Positions 1 through 8,697 are shown, counted from the stretch's first letter. The stretch: 64,000 nt of DNA from Hathewaya proteolytica DSM 3090 (GCF_900142225.1 NZ_FRAD01000006.1:62001-126000), one strand, 5' to 3'. Translations and numbers: made by a program. The notes: generated by a model not told the origin, from the sequence alone.

Positions 1-105
1 TTCTGCTAGTTCATCTTGGACATCAATCTCTTTCTTCTCCATATATTTCTTGATTGCTCTTAATTTTTCAGCCTCTAGGCTTACGCTAATCGTATCTTTT
101 TTCAT
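1..105 (-). CDS. DUF6103-like small protein, C-terminus beyond window
   Basis: Only the first 35 codons are visible; the gene runs off the left edge. The ATG at 105 has a good ribosome site (complement of 114-120, GCCTCCT). The visible part (begins MKKDTISVSLEAEKL) resembles the N-terminus of the next gene upstream in its lysine/glutamate helix and spacing, so the two look like tandem paralogues of the DUF6103 type found in clostridial conjugative elements. Function unknown. A strand-helix-helix start like this could be a ribbon-helix-helix DNA binder, but that is inference. Confidence 0.6.
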   Translation of the reverse strand, partial: MKKDTISVSLEAEKLRAIKKYMEKKEIDVQDELAE

Positions 106-174
106 TCAAATATGCCTCCTTCATTTTATTCAATTTTAAATAAATCCAGTGCAAAAACAGAAAAGGAATAGCCA

Positions 175-573
175 CTACATACTCATGACCATTCCCTGAT
201 TTTCATCCTCTGTCTGCTCTTGAGACTCTTCAATTTCTTCTGCATTTATAGTTTCTGTTGGAACTTCTGCCTGTTCACTTTGCACTCTTTCAGTCCTTCT
301 TCTGCCACGATTAGATGTAGCTCTTGGAGTAACTTCTGATGAACTTTCACTAATAGGTGCCGTTATTTCCGTCTGGTTTTCCTGCTCATTATCATTTCTC
401 TCTAGATATCTTCTAGTAGCTGATGGAACATATTTCTCGTAGATACTACTAATATGTTTTTGTAATTCTCCTTCTACAGTCAGTTCCTTTTCGTTCATAT
501 AAAACCGTAATGCTTCTATCTTTTCTTTTTGAAAGGTTATCTGTAATGTTGCTTTTTCAGTTGATATACTCAT
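175..573 (-). CDS. DUF6103 family mobile-element protein
   Basis: A 132-residue protein. Residues 1-55 form a compact helical domain of the DUF6103 type. The remainder is a hydrophilic linker rich in Glu, Gln, Thr and Arg, then a short Met-rich end (QGMVMSM). The ATG has an AGGAGG site about ten bases upstream. It lies 23 bp downstream of the DUF5688 gene and is probably cotranscribed. No enzymatic motif is visible, so function is unknown. The Met-rich tail recurs on several unrelated neighbours in this element (see findings), which argues that it is a functional signal and not part of the fold. Confidence 0.65.
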   Translation of the reverse strand: MSISTEKATLQITFQKEKIEALRFYMNEKELTVEGELQKHISSIYEKYVPSATRRYLERNDNEQENQTEITAPISESSSEVTPRATSNRGRRRTERVQSEQAEVPTETINAEEIEESQEQTEDENQGMVMSM

Positions 574-595
574 CCTATAAATCCTCCTTTTCTGC

Positions 596-1549
596 CTACA
601 TTTTCATCTCCATACCTTGGGACTGTTCAAATTCCTCTATAAGTGATAGCTTATTATCCTTAGAACTATAGCGGTAAATTGCATCGGATAATACTTCATC
701 AGGTTCTACTTGGCTCTCATTTACTTCTGAAACCATCCTTTGAATAAATTCTAAATCTATATTTTCTTCCACCATAATATCGGCTTCTTTTATTATGATT
801 ACTTCATGGAGAGAGGAGGGCAATACAATAAAATCTCCACCCAGCTTCTCTGCAATCGAAGACATTACCTCTTCATCAAACATATATGCTGCCCCTTGCA
901 TTCTTATATCATTACTTAGTACCCACATCACATTTTCTCCTGCCATTTCCTCAAATAGGTCTGCATCCTCTCCCATTAGCTCTGCGATAATATCATTCAT
1001 ATTTTCGAATTTAGGTGGCAATATCTTGGGCATATTCCTCACTGCTTGGTCATGAATTTCTCTTTGGTCAATACCAAAAAGCTTTAAGTGATCATTATTT
1101 AATAAAATACTTCCTGTACCTTCTTCTGATATGGATACATTCACCCGATACACAATTGCTAAATCTTCTCTTCTTTGATGAGGAATTTCTTGCAACAGCT
1201 TTTCATTTTTTTCTGCATTAATAACCATGTAATAAAGATTATCTTTTATGTTATTGTAGGTGAAGTCTTCTAAATTAAACTGTGGTGTCCTTTTTATTTC
1301 TCTTTGAAAAATCTCACCAATATTACTCATAGTCTCCTCGACTTTCATACCTTCCTGATGTAAGTTATAAAAGGAATTCAAGTAAATATTAGGACATATA
1401 CTACTTTCCCCACGCAAAGTAAGTCCTGTTAATTCCTCCCCATTATTTTTTCTGACCACATTAATTTCTGGTGATACATCTTTATATTCCTCTGGTAAAT
1501 AATCTTTAATTTCTCTTTTTACTGTTTCTACATATTCGTTAAATGTCAT
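596..1549 (-). CDS. DUF5688 family protein
   Basis: A 317-residue soluble protein resembling the DUF5688 family carried by clostridial conjugative and phage-like elements. The N-terminus (MTFNEYVETVKREI) and the mid-protein pattern around NDIIAELMGE fit that family. I place the start at the second ATG (1549) because AAAGGAG then sits six bases upstream; the first ATG at 1555 would be too close. No catalytic motif is recognised. The end is an acidic stretch followed by EQSQGMEMKM, a version of the Met-rich tail shared by other cargo proteins here. It sits in the downstream cargo part of the transfer operon. Confidence 0.7.
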   Translation of the reverse strand: MTFNEYVETVKREIKDYLPEEYKDVSPEINVVRKNNGEELTGLTLRGESSICPNIYLNSFYNLHQEGMKVEETMSNIGEIFQREIKRTPQFNLEDFTYNNIKDNLYYMVINAEKNEKLLQEIPHQRREDLAIVYRVNVSISEEGTGSILLNNDHLKLFGIDQREIHDQAVRNMPKILPPKFENMNDIIAELMGEDADLFEEMAGENVMWVLSNDIRMQGAAYMFDEEVMSSIAEKLGGDFIVLPSSLHEVIIIKEADIMVEENIDLEFIQRMVSEVNESQVEPDEVLSDAIYRYSSKDNKLSLIEEFEQSQGMEMKM

Positions 1550-1645
1550 GTACATTCTCCTTTACTTTTGCTGTTCTCATTGAAACAAGCTGCTTTTTAT
1601 AGTTATTTTCATTACTACGTGCTACTTGAAACTCATAATCTTGTT

Positions 1646-2026
1646 TTAAAAATCAAATCCTATAAACTCCATCCTTGGCTCAGCCTCTGGTTCTTCTCCT
1701 GTAAATTCTTGAATTTTACCAAATTCTTGTGTGTATCTTTCTATTTGCTCATCACTTAAGGATACAAATTCTCCATCTGTGCTATCACCTACAATAAAAA
1801 AAGGACCGGCAATAATGTCATTACCAACCCTCCGATTTAGTTCCATCCCATTTAATTTTCCTTCTTCATTACATACTAAAATACAATTATCATCTAAATA
1901 AATACATTCAAATAATCCTTCGACCTCTCCTTGAATACCTTCCAAGTCATTAAATATTTCTTTTTCATAAGGTAGTTTTTGTGGCTCAATCTTTAAGATA
2001 CGAATTGTCTTTTCTATATTATCCAT
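1646..2026 (-). CDS. DUF3846 domain protein
   Basis: A 126-residue protein with the DUF3846 pattern: an N-terminal IRILKIEPQKLPYEKEI segment, a central NEEGKLNGMELNRRVG segment, then a strand IIAGPFFIVGD. Such proteins occur in phages and conjugative elements as small single-domain proteins of unknown role. The ATG has AGGAGG about eight bases upstream. The C-terminus has an acidic Glu-Pro linker and ends MEFIGFDF, a weak relative of the Met-rich tails on its neighbours. It begins 12 bp after the stop of the preceding gene, consistent with one operon. Confidence 0.65.
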   Translation of the reverse strand: MDNIEKTIRILKIEPQKLPYEKEIFNDLEGIQGEVEGLFECIYLDDNCILVCNEEGKLNGMELNRRVGNDIIAGPFFIVGDSTDGEFVSLSDEQIERYTQEFGKIQEFTGEEPEAEPRMEFIGFDF

Positions 2027-2038
2027 TCTCTCATCCTC

Positions 2039-2617
2039 CTACATATTCATGTTTTGACTTGGCTTTATTTCTTCTTCTAAATTACTACAATAGTCAAGAT
2101 ATATTGTCATATCAAAGCAGTCACCTAATACTTCAATTTCTGCGACTTCATCTCTGCTTGTTAGTTCATCTAAGAGTAAAGTTCCAATACCATTGTTTTC
2201 TTTTACAACTATTCCATAGGATTCTTCTATCTCATCAAAATATATAGCCCAACTACCATTTGAAGTATTTTCAGCAGATTCCTTAATTATTTGCTCTGCA
2301 ACAATAGAAATTTGCTTATCTATATATGGCTTAATGTTTGGCATAAATGCAACATATCTTGGATAATCATATCCTTGACTATCAATTAAAATCCCATCTC
2401 CACTATCTATATTTAGTGCAAGCAGTCCATGGATTTGTCCTGTTGAATCTATATACATTTCTTCTTTTCTATCTGCAATAAAGGTTCTGTCATCTAATAG
2501 ATTGTTGCTAAATTCCTCAAATTCATTTTCCTCCATTACTTCAATTCCATTAATCACACATACTTGTGCATCAAATGCTGAAATCTTTCGTTCAAATATT
2601 GCTTTTGTAGTTAGCAT
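2039..2617 (-). CDS. Hypothetical mobile-element protein, possibly DUF6329
   Basis: A 192-residue soluble acidic protein that I do not firmly recognise; parts recall the DUF6329 family of clostridial elements. Visible features are an N-terminal beta-rich region, a helical middle (IKPYIDKQISIVAEQIIKES) and an acidic end closing with KPSQNMNM, a clear example of the Met-rich tail shared with other cargo genes here. The ATG is preceded by AGGAGGAGC. It starts 12 bp after the NlpC/P60 gene. No active-site motif was found. Confidence 0.55.
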   Translation of the reverse strand: MLTTKAIFERKISAFDAQVCVINGIEVMEENEFEEFSNNLLDDRTFIADRKEEMYIDSTGQIHGLLALNIDSGDGILIDSQGYDYPRYVAFMPNIKPYIDKQISIVAEQIIKESAENTSNGSWAIYFDEIEESYGIVVKENNGIGTLLLDELTSRDEVAEIEVLGDCFDMTIYLDYCSNLEEEIKPSQNMNM

Positions 2618-2629
2618 AAGCTCCTCCTT

Positions 2630-3739
2630 TTATTTTAAAATATGCGGCCTACCATATAGAACCTGTTTGTTTGAATCAAATATATCTCTGTATACCACCT
2701 GTCCTTTCGAGTATGCAGCATCTATTACTTTTCCATTTCCAGCATAGACTCCTACATGTGTAATGTTCATAAATCTGCCGTTTGGCTTGTGACTCCAAAA
2801 AACTAAATCTCCAGGAACTAAATCTTCTTTTGAAACAGTAAGATTATTATTCACACAAAATCTTCCTTGCTCCGCAGCAGTTGCTGGTATTATAATTCCA
2901 GTCTTTCTATAACTCCACATGGTCAAATAACTGCAATCCGTATAATTTCCTTGCCCTCTTTTTTCTTGTGAATAGGGATCTCCAAGCCTTGTCATAGCAA
3001 GCTTTACTATCTCTGATCCATTCTCTCCTTCTGGCAAATCATGATACAACTTTTCTAGTTCTTCTGGAGTAATGCTATGTGTCCAATCTCCCCATTCCCC
3101 AAAACCATCTCCTTCACTTGGTGCTGGAACTCCATACTGGATTCGGTAATAAATTTCATTGGCATTTGCCATATCCTCATAAGTAGTTGCCTTTCCCATA
3201 ATCGTTTCAATATTTGTATAGACTTCTGGGAGAGTATCAATTGGTACTGCCACAATATATGTTTCTTCCACTTCATTTCCGTCTGCATCAATTATGATTC
3301 TTGTTCGTTCCTCATAAGTGACAAAGCAGTCAATATATTTAACTTGATCTACACCAGATGGCTGGTCAGAGGCGAAATACAGAGAATAAAAAATAGCCTT
3401 AACCCTTATAGAGTCCAGACTATCTCCATCTTCCATTTGACCATTTACTTCCTCTATTCTTTCATCAATCATTGTAAAGCTGTTACGCATATCTTCTATC
3501 TGACCTCGATATTCTTCAGGAATATTTTCTGATATAGCACCTCTATAAAAGGACAATTGGATGGCGGTGTTGTTGTGATTTGCTGTTCCTGAAAGTAATC
3601 CACAGATAATCACGATGATTAGAATAAATGGAGACAGGATTGCAGCAATAGTCCACCCTATACCTTTTCTCAGCCTTTCATCTGATAATGCTGATATAGC
3701 TGCCTTTGCAATAAGTCCTATGGTTGTAGGGTCTGCCAT
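2630..3739 (-). CDS. Membrane-anchored NlpC/P60 (C40) cell-wall hydrolase of the conjugation apparatus
   Basis: A 369-residue protein. A membrane segment at about residues 27-50 is followed by an extracytoplasmic region and a C-terminal NlpC/P60 domain (about 240-369). The catalytic pair is visible: Cys269 in YTDCSY and His328 in ITHVGVY. Family members cut the gamma-D-Glu to diamino-acid bond in peptidoglycan stems, and conjugative elements of Gram-positives use them to open the wall for the transfer channel, like CwlT or the CD1108 family. No N-terminal lysozyme domain is evident. Position downstream of virB4 fits this role. Start ATG behind GGTGG; next gene upstream ends 6 bp away. Confidence 0.85.
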   Translation of the reverse strand: MADPTTIGLIAKAAISALSDERLRKGIGWTIAAILSPFILIIVIICGLLSGTANHNNTAIQLSFYRGAISENIPEEYRGQIEDMRNSFTMIDERIEEVNGQMEDGDSLDSIRVKAIFYSLYFASDQPSGVDQVKYIDCFVTYEERTRIIIDADGNEVEETYIVAVPIDTLPEVYTNIETIMGKATTYEDMANANEIYYRIQYGVPAPSEGDGFGEWGDWTHSITPEELEKLYHDLPEGENGSEIVKLAMTRLGDPYSQEKRGQGNYTDCSYLTMWSYRKTGIIIPATAAEQGRFCVNNNLTVSKEDLVPGDLVFWSHKPNGRFMNITHVGVYAGNGKVIDAAYSKGQVVYRDIFDSNKQVLYGRPHILK

Positions 3740-3745
3740 TTATTA

Positions 3746-4273
3746 TCACCACCATTTCATCCCGAATAAATTTCCCTGTTCGCCCATATCTTTCATCTCA
3801 TCCTCCATTTTACCTACAGTTTTATCTACTGCATTTTGTAAAACATCTATATCAAATCCTGCATCCATATAGCCATCTTCAATGGATATTTTGTAACGAT
3901 CTGATGGTATTCCGAGTTCATGACCAGGTGTCATCACATAAACCATTGCTGAAACAGTCCTACCATTTAACACAATCTGCATATTTTCCTTTTCATAAAA
4001 ATTAGGGTAGCCTTCATACCTATCTAGTGATTTCTCATCTTCTGGTTGGATTCCCCACAGCAAAACAGGAACATTACTGCCCTTACATGGTTCAATAGTT
4101 GCCACTGCACTATATCTCGAACCACGAAATACAAGCTCATAATCTTGAATTTCCGTTGCTCCAAGGACTCTTGCAGTAGGGCATCGATGTTTCATCTGCG
4201 ATAGATTTAAATTACTCCCATAGGCGATATATAATATTTCTGGTACTGACTCATTTGATTTTTTATTTTTCAT
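3746..4273 (-). CDS. Gamma-glutamylcyclotransferase-like (AIG2/GGCT) protein
   Basis: A 175-residue protein with the GGCT fold signature: YIAYGSNLN near residue 18 supplies the substrate loop, and the acidic residue expected in catalysis lies in EDEKSLDRYEGYP near residue 85. Family enzymes release 5-oxoproline from gamma-glutamyl peptides or amines. It lies directly between an amidoligase (9 bp away) and a peptidoglycan hydrolase, a context that suggests making and trimming a peptide or isopeptide product. The last residues, QGNLFGMKWW, resemble the Met/aromatic tails on other cargo proteins. AGGAGGTC precedes the ATG. Substrate unknown. Confidence 0.75.
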   Translation of the reverse strand: MKNKKSNESVPEILYIAYGSNLNLSQMKHRCPTARVLGATEIQDYELVFRGSRYSAVATIEPCKGSNVPVLLWGIQPEDEKSLDRYEGYPNFYEKENMQIVLNGRTVSAMVYVMTPGHELGIPSDRYKISIEDGYMDAGFDIDVLQNAVDKTVGKMEDEMKDMGEQGNLFGMKWW

Positions 4274-4282
4274 CCTGACCTC

Positions 4283-5329
4283 CTACTGATTCATAGACAT
4301 AGTAAAAGCAGGAGTTTCTTCCCCCTGCTCATCTATTTCCATATCATTATTTTGTGTTTCTATTGTTTCTTCCCTTGAATCTAAAAGCTCAACTTCTCTC
4401 TTTTTTCTTAACCTTTCTTTCTGTGCTTCTGCTTGTTCAGGTGACTTCCATGCAATATTTCCTTCTAAATGATCAAGGAGATGTTTCCTTGCTGTTTTAA
4501 ATTCATCTCCTATTAAACCAAGTCTTAATAGCCATACTCTGAATGTATATTTTTCATTTTCTGATACAGTTTTTATTGGACTTGCTGACCTTTGGTTGTA
4601 GGCTTGAGCTGTAATAGCCATACAAAATTGCAGATATGCTTTCATCTTCCCAGCATGAAGGGAACCATTAAAGGCACGAAACTCGATTGTTCCTTTTTGA
4701 AAGACAGAATGAAGATTCAGGCAATGGTATCTACTATCATGATAATGCTGATGACTGCCATCACTACCTTTGTACCATAACTTTTGAATTCCACTCTTTG
4801 TTTTTGGTTTCTGCTTATTTAACTTCTCTAAAAAATCCGTATCTATCTTTTTGCAATACCGTCTTTCCCTATCTGAATCCACCTGTAAGGCCTTGTATAT
4901 CATATTTTCTTTTGCAGCTACAATATTTACAAGATTTCTTAATTGATAGGCTTCAAAAGGTGCCGCATTGATGTGAATATGGATTCCACAGGATTTATTA
5001 CTAAATGCTCCAGCCTCTCTGAGCTTACGCACCATCTCCTGTATCTTTTCGATATCTTCATACTTACAAATGGGACTAACAAGTTCAACACTGTATTCTC
5101 TGTCAGCTATTTGCTTTCTATTTCCCACTTTTTTCTGACAGCTTATACTGCTATCACTTACAAATTTCCACTTTCTATTTTCATTATCTCTTACGCTATA
5201 AGTGTCATAACCACCACCTTCATGTTCAGCTATCCCACCAAGATATTCGGCAGCTACTTCAGCAGCTCTTCTTCTTGTTATGCCTGTCATCTCAATTTCG
5301 ATTCCAAAGTTCTGTTCTCTTAAATCCAC
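4283..5329 (-). CDS. Amidoligase (glutamine-synthetase-fold COOH-NH2 ligase family)
   Basis: A 348-residue protein. The start FGIEIEMTG, the strand YSVELVSPI and the CGIHIHINA segment give the metal- and ATP-binding pattern of the putative amidoligase family related to glutamine synthetase. Later FRAFNGSLHAGK fits the family's Arg-containing catalytic region. Such enzymes are predicted to form amide bonds on peptides or proteins. It uses a GTG start and forms a tight unit with the GGCT gene. The C-terminus is a charged linker ending in FTMSMNQ, again the Met-rich tail seen on neighbours. Family assignment is fairly sure; substrate is unknown. Confidence 0.8.
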   Translation of the reverse strand: MDLREQNFGIEIEMTGITRRRAAEVAAEYLGGIAEHEGGGYDTYSVRDNENRKWKFVSDSSISCQKKVGNRKQIADREYSVELVSPICKYEDIEKIQEMVRKLREAGAFSNKSCGIHIHINAAPFEAYQLRNLVNIVAAKENMIYKALQVDSDRERRYCKKIDTDFLEKLNKQKPKTKSGIQKLWYKGSDGSHQHYHDSRYHCLNLHSVFQKGTIEFRAFNGSLHAGKMKAYLQFCMAITAQAYNQRSASPIKTVSENEKYTFRVWLLRLGLIGDEFKTARKHLLDHLEGNIAWKSPEQAEAQKERLRKKREVELLDSREETIETQNNDMEIDEQGEETPAFTMSMNQ

Positions 5330-5341
5330 GGCCTCACCACC

Positions 5342-5854
5342 TTACCATTGCTTTTTTGCTTCGATGATGTCCTCAGCATTTTGAAATCCTGCATACCTAG
5401 AAGCAGTGACAATATATTCTGTAAGTCTTTCATTCCTCCAAGAGTCTATTAGCTGTCCTCGGCATATATCATAGAGTTCATTTATCTTTAATATAGTGCT
5501 TTCAATAATCCTAGATACTTGCGTAGATTCTTCACCAGATCGCTTTAACTTATCAATATATTCATTAAGAATATGGTCGAATTCTTCAATATGCCCTTCA
5601 TCATAATGGTTATATGCTAGGAAGGGATTTTCATATTCTTCACCATTAATACAATACTTTATCTGCTCCAATAATCTTGGTCGATTCTTTGTTTCTGCCT
5701 TTAAATACTGTTCCATAAAACAAAGCAAGTCATTATCTCTGTTTGGAGTATATCTGATGCATACCCTCAAATCATCTATAATGCCTTGCTTTTGTTCTCT
5801 ATAGGATTCAATTTTTTCTTGTTTCTTTACCCATTCTACACTTTCAGTAGTCAC
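5342..5854 (-). CDS. Hypothetical helical protein downstream of virB4
   Basis: A 170-residue, charged, predicted all-helical protein without signal peptide or membrane segment. It starts with GTG overlapping the last base of the virB4 stop codon, with GGAAGG just upstream, so translation is probably coupled to virB4. I recognise no family. Coupling to the transfer ATPase suggests a conjugation accessory, but nothing in the sequence states its job. Confidence 0.6.
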   Translation of the reverse strand: MTTESVEWVKKQEKIESYREQKQGIIDDLRVCIRYTPNRDNDLLCFMEQYLKAETKNRPRLLEQIKYCINGEEYENPFLAYNHYDEGHIEEFDHILNEYIDKLKRSGEESTQVSRIIESTILKINELYDICRGQLIDSWRNERLTEYIVTASRYAGFQNAEDIIEAKKQW

Positions 5855-7674
5855 TACCTTCCACCTGCCTTTCCAAATAATTTTTCCTTATATGATGGAG
5901 CATGGACAGCTAAGTTATATCTTTCATTACCACATTTATATAAGCAGACCCCTCTCTGTGGAAATTTAATTAGATTATACTCTGATTCTTCAAGCTGTAA
6001 GGTATCCATATAAAATTGCTTATCAATATTTCCTGCATTAAATAAAAAAGCGTGTGCTGGGATAGAAAACAGCGGTTTCGTCAGCTCCTTAATGCCTTCA
6101 ATATTGAAGTCCTCAAGGTTTTGGCTGCTAAGTATTACGGCTGATTCTTTCTTTCGCACTCGCTTCATAAAGTTACGGATATATTCTATTGCAGTAAGAT
6201 TAGTAAGGAACAGATACAGCTCATCAATGCCAGCTGCAGTATTTCCTTCCGTTAATAGTTTATCTGACATAAAGGATAATACATTAAATAGTAATGCGTT
6301 CTTTACATTTTTACTAGCCTGTAATAATCCCTTTACACCAAATACAATAAATCGATTAGAAGTTATATTGGTATGCCCATTGAAGAATTTACTTTCTGCC
6401 CCTTGGCACATGGAATGGAGTCCAAGTAGGATTTCCTGTAATAATTCTGCTGTATAAAGTTGATATCTTTCCTTATCATATCCTTTATATTCTTCCTCTA
6501 TTAATGTATAAAGGTCTGAAAGAATAGGATAATCAACAGATTCTAATCGGCTGAAACTTGTACTATCACTGATTCCCCATTTGGTGTAGAGTTTTCCTAA
6601 CATAATTTCTATAACATCGATATGCCTATCATCAAAATCTTTATAGCACCTAAAGAAATCTTTTAAAAAGCTAATGTGTTGACTTAGCTTTGTCGCTTGT
6701 CTAAATGCAAGAGGAGCATCTTTGTCCTGTGGACTTCCTCCCTCATCCCAAGTCTTTGGTTCTAGTGGATTTATCATATATTCTCCACTCATTAAATCTA
6801 CAAAGCATCCACCTATATTTTCTGCAAGTTCCACATACTCATGCTCTGGATCTAAACATATGACATTCTTTCCTGATTCTAAGATATTACATAATATCAG
6901 CTTTAACAAATAGCTTTTTCCTTGTCCTGAATTACCAAGAATAAGGATACAAGGATTTGTTTTATCATCATCTCGTTTATCAAAATCTACGAGAATATTA
7001 GAACCAAACTTATCTCTACCTAAATAAAATCCGTTGCTATCGGTCTTGCCTGAATAATTAAAGGGATATAGATTTGCAACTGAGGATGCTGGAAGTACTC
7101 TTTCGTATTGACTACCAAATACATTTCTTCCTGTTGGACCAACACAAAGAAAACCTTGCTGTTGCCTAAGCATAAGCCTATCTACATTTAGCTTAGAACG
7201 CACAAGCTCTGTTAATACATCGGTCTGTAGCAGTTTCAAGCTGTCATAATCACTTGCAGTAAGCTCAATATATACTGCACAGTGAAGGAGTGGTTCTCTG
7301 TTTCTATGCATGGTTGATACAAGGGTAACAACATCTTGTAAGTTGCTTTCTGCTGTTACAGTCTGTTGTAAATCATTTGTATTTGCTGTATTCATCCTGT
7401 TTTTATTGGCTGCATTATGAATAATTTTCTTTTCCTCATTGGGGGTTACTTGCCTTGTATAGATTCTAAGGGTTACCCCATCTTTTTCTCCAAGATGACG
7501 AAGGATTGCCTGTTCATTGGTGCTTGTAGGGTATTCTTTGAGTGCCCATACACATCTATAGGTGTTGCCACAGATAAAGTGGTCTGTGTTGAATTTGATT
7601 ATGGATGGAGCTATCATGTCGATAAAAGTTTTGATTTTTTCATCTTCTGCACTAAGTAGTTTCTTTTTTACCAT
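5854..7674 (-). CDS. VirB4-like conjugal transfer ATPase
   Basis: A 606-residue ATPase. Walker A is GNSGQGKS (residues 247-254) and the Walker B region is AGIDELYLFL (Asp484, Glu485). The N-terminal 200 residues carry the VirB4/TraE-type non-ATPase domain. VirB4 powers assembly of the type IV secretion channel at the membrane. It is separated from the other channel genes by an inserted ClbS/DfsB and DUF1801 pair and by a terminator-like hairpin (7709-7737), so expression may be reduced or depend on read-through. ATG start with AGAGAGGT upstream. Intact by length and motifs. Confidence 0.88.
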   Translation of the reverse strand: MVKKKLLSAEDEKIKTFIDMIAPSIIKFNTDHFICGNTYRCVWALKEYPTSTNEQAILRHLGEKDGVTLRIYTRQVTPNEEKKIIHNAANKNRMNTANTNDLQQTVTAESNLQDVVTLVSTMHRNREPLLHCAVYIELTASDYDSLKLLQTDVLTELVRSKLNVDRLMLRQQQGFLCVGPTGRNVFGSQYERVLPASSVANLYPFNYSGKTDSNGFYLGRDKFGSNILVDFDKRDDDKTNPCILILGNSGQGKSYLLKLILCNILESGKNVICLDPEHEYVELAENIGGCFVDLMSGEYMINPLEPKTWDEGGSPQDKDAPLAFRQATKLSQHISFLKDFFRCYKDFDDRHIDVIEIMLGKLYTKWGISDSTSFSRLESVDYPILSDLYTLIEEEYKGYDKERYQLYTAELLQEILLGLHSMCQGAESKFFNGHTNITSNRFIVFGVKGLLQASKNVKNALLFNVLSFMSDKLLTEGNTAAGIDELYLFLTNLTAIEYIRNFMKRVRKKESAVILSSQNLEDFNIEGIKELTKPLFSIPAHAFLFNAGNIDKQFYMDTLQLEESEYNLIKFPQRGVCLYKCGNERYNLAVHAPSYKEKLFGKAGGR

Positions 7675-7677
7675 GAT

Positions 7678-7691
7678 ATTATCTTACCTCT
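7678..7691. repeat. 14-bp direct repeat, left copy, flanking the ClbS/DfsB gene
   Basis: ATTATCTTACCTCT here is identical to 8338-8351. Both copies form the ribosome-binding region of a minus-strand gene: virB4 here and the ClbS/DfsB gene at the other copy. The arrangement suggests that the intervening 660 bp was inserted or duplicated into the virB4 leader. Confidence 0.75.
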
Positions 7692-7708
7692 CTTTCTTTT
7701 TCCTCATT

Positions 7709-7737
7709 AAAAAAAGCCTCACACGTTAATGCAAGGC
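7709..7737 (-). terminator. Intrinsic terminator after the ClbS/DfsB gene, upstream of virB4
   Basis: On the minus strand GCCTTGCA...TGTGAGGC forms a stem of about nine pairs (including G-T) followed directly by seven T residues. It lies between the cargo gene and virB4, so it would limit transcription into virB4. Confidence 0.65.
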
Positions 7738-7823
7738 AGTGATGATATATAAAATTTGTATGATTTATAGGTTTTTCTTAACAATAAAAAATTTGTGATT
7801 ATCTTCTCTTCATAAATTGAAGT

Positions 7824-8339
7824 TTAACATTGGTTAAGTTTTTTCCATTTTCTAATCTTGGTTCTAAATGATTTAAACGGTGCTACCGTATTTATATGAA
7901 CATATTTCCAAACTGGCCAATTAGCAGGGGTTGACGAAGCCCATTTTCTTCTGCCAGACTGAAAAAGTTCATCATAAGTTAAATTCTCTATTAGTTGTAT
8001 AACTTCCTGTTCTGATGCTTTAAACAAATCACCTAATTCTTGTAGACTATATCCTTCATATTGTTTGTAAAAGCTCTCGTACAAGCCGCCAAGATTATTC
8101 CATTTATAGTCAGCATGTGGAGTTGCAACTGCTATTCCTTTTTGTTCTTGTTGCTCCCAATAAAGAATAAGGTTCATCCATCCCAATTGGTATGATATCA
8201 TTTGTGCAGGCGTTCGATCTACTCCATCAATAAGTTTATTTGTATCTGTTTCTGGAATATCTGAAAATTCATCGATAAATAATTCTGCTCGTTTTGATAT
8301 TTCTTCAATTAATTCTTGCTTGCTTTTATATTCTTGCAT
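7824..8339 (-). CDS. ClbS/DfsB family four-helix protein (DUF1706)
   Basis: A 171-residue protein of the ClbS/DfsB family, which belongs to the DinB-like four-helix fold. Typical family segments are ELIEEISKRAELF near the start, the TPAQMISYQLGWMNLILYWE helix and WKYVHINTVAPFKSFRTKIRKW at the end. ClbS itself inactivates the genotoxin colibactin; most homologues have no known substrate. It interrupts the type IV secretion genes, is flanked by a 14-bp direct repeat (7678-7691 and 8338-8351) and has its own terminator, so it looks like an inserted cargo cassette. The ATG has GAGGT upstream within the repeat. Confidence 0.8.
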   Translation of the reverse strand: MQEYKSKQELIEEISKRAELFIDEFSDIPETDTNKLIDGVDRTPAQMISYQLGWMNLILYWEQQEQKGIAVATPHADYKWNNLGGLYESFYKQYEGYSLQELGDLFKASEQEVIQLIENLTYDELFQSGRRKWASSTPANWPVWKYVHINTVAPFKSFRTKIRKWKKLNQC

Positions 8340-8351
8340 TATCTTACCTCT
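8338..8351. repeat. 14-bp direct repeat, right copy
   Basis: Identical to 7678-7691. This copy includes the start-codon edge and ribosome site of the ClbS/DfsB gene. Confidence 0.75.
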
Positions 8352-8364
8352 ATTTATTTGATGT

Positions 8365-8697
8365 TTACCTAATTAATGATTCCGAAAAAATTATTTCTAA
8401 AACAGCATAGGGTATGTCCTGATTCAAATAAATCTGCAACATCCCTTTAGGCGTAATCTTATATTGCTCCAATTGTGGTTTATGCTCAATAATTGCAGCA
8501 GCCTCAATATTAATATGATCCTTGAAAGGAATAACCCTTATGAATTTATCTCCAACATAAAAACTAGGTAATTTTGCCCATAATTTTTCTTCTATCTTAT
8601 AAGAGACGCTTTTAATTACAAGTTTCCTTACTTCAGAAAAAAGGGCTTGTATTTCTTTGCTGTATTTTTCAACATAACTTTGAATATCTTCATTCAT
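8365..8697 (-). CDS. DUF1801-like small protein
   Basis: A 110-residue protein with the YdhG/DUF1801-type fold: VRKLVIKSVSYKIEEKLWAKLPSFYVGDKFIRVIPFKDHINIEA is the characteristic amphipathic helix then three-strand pattern (quoted segments at about residues 25-67). Members are single-domain proteins of poorly known role, some linked to iron handling. It has an AGGAGG-type site and lies 25 bp upstream of the ClbS/DfsB gene, so both probably form a small cargo operon inside the transfer genes. A hairpin-prone sequence lies at about 8724-8757 upstream. Confidence 0.6.
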   Translation of the reverse strand: MNEDIQSYVEKYSKEIQALFSEVRKLVIKSVSYKIEEKLWAKLPSFYVGDKFIRVIPFKDHINIEAAAIIEHKPQLEQYKITPKGMLQIYLNQDIPYAVLEIIFSESLIR

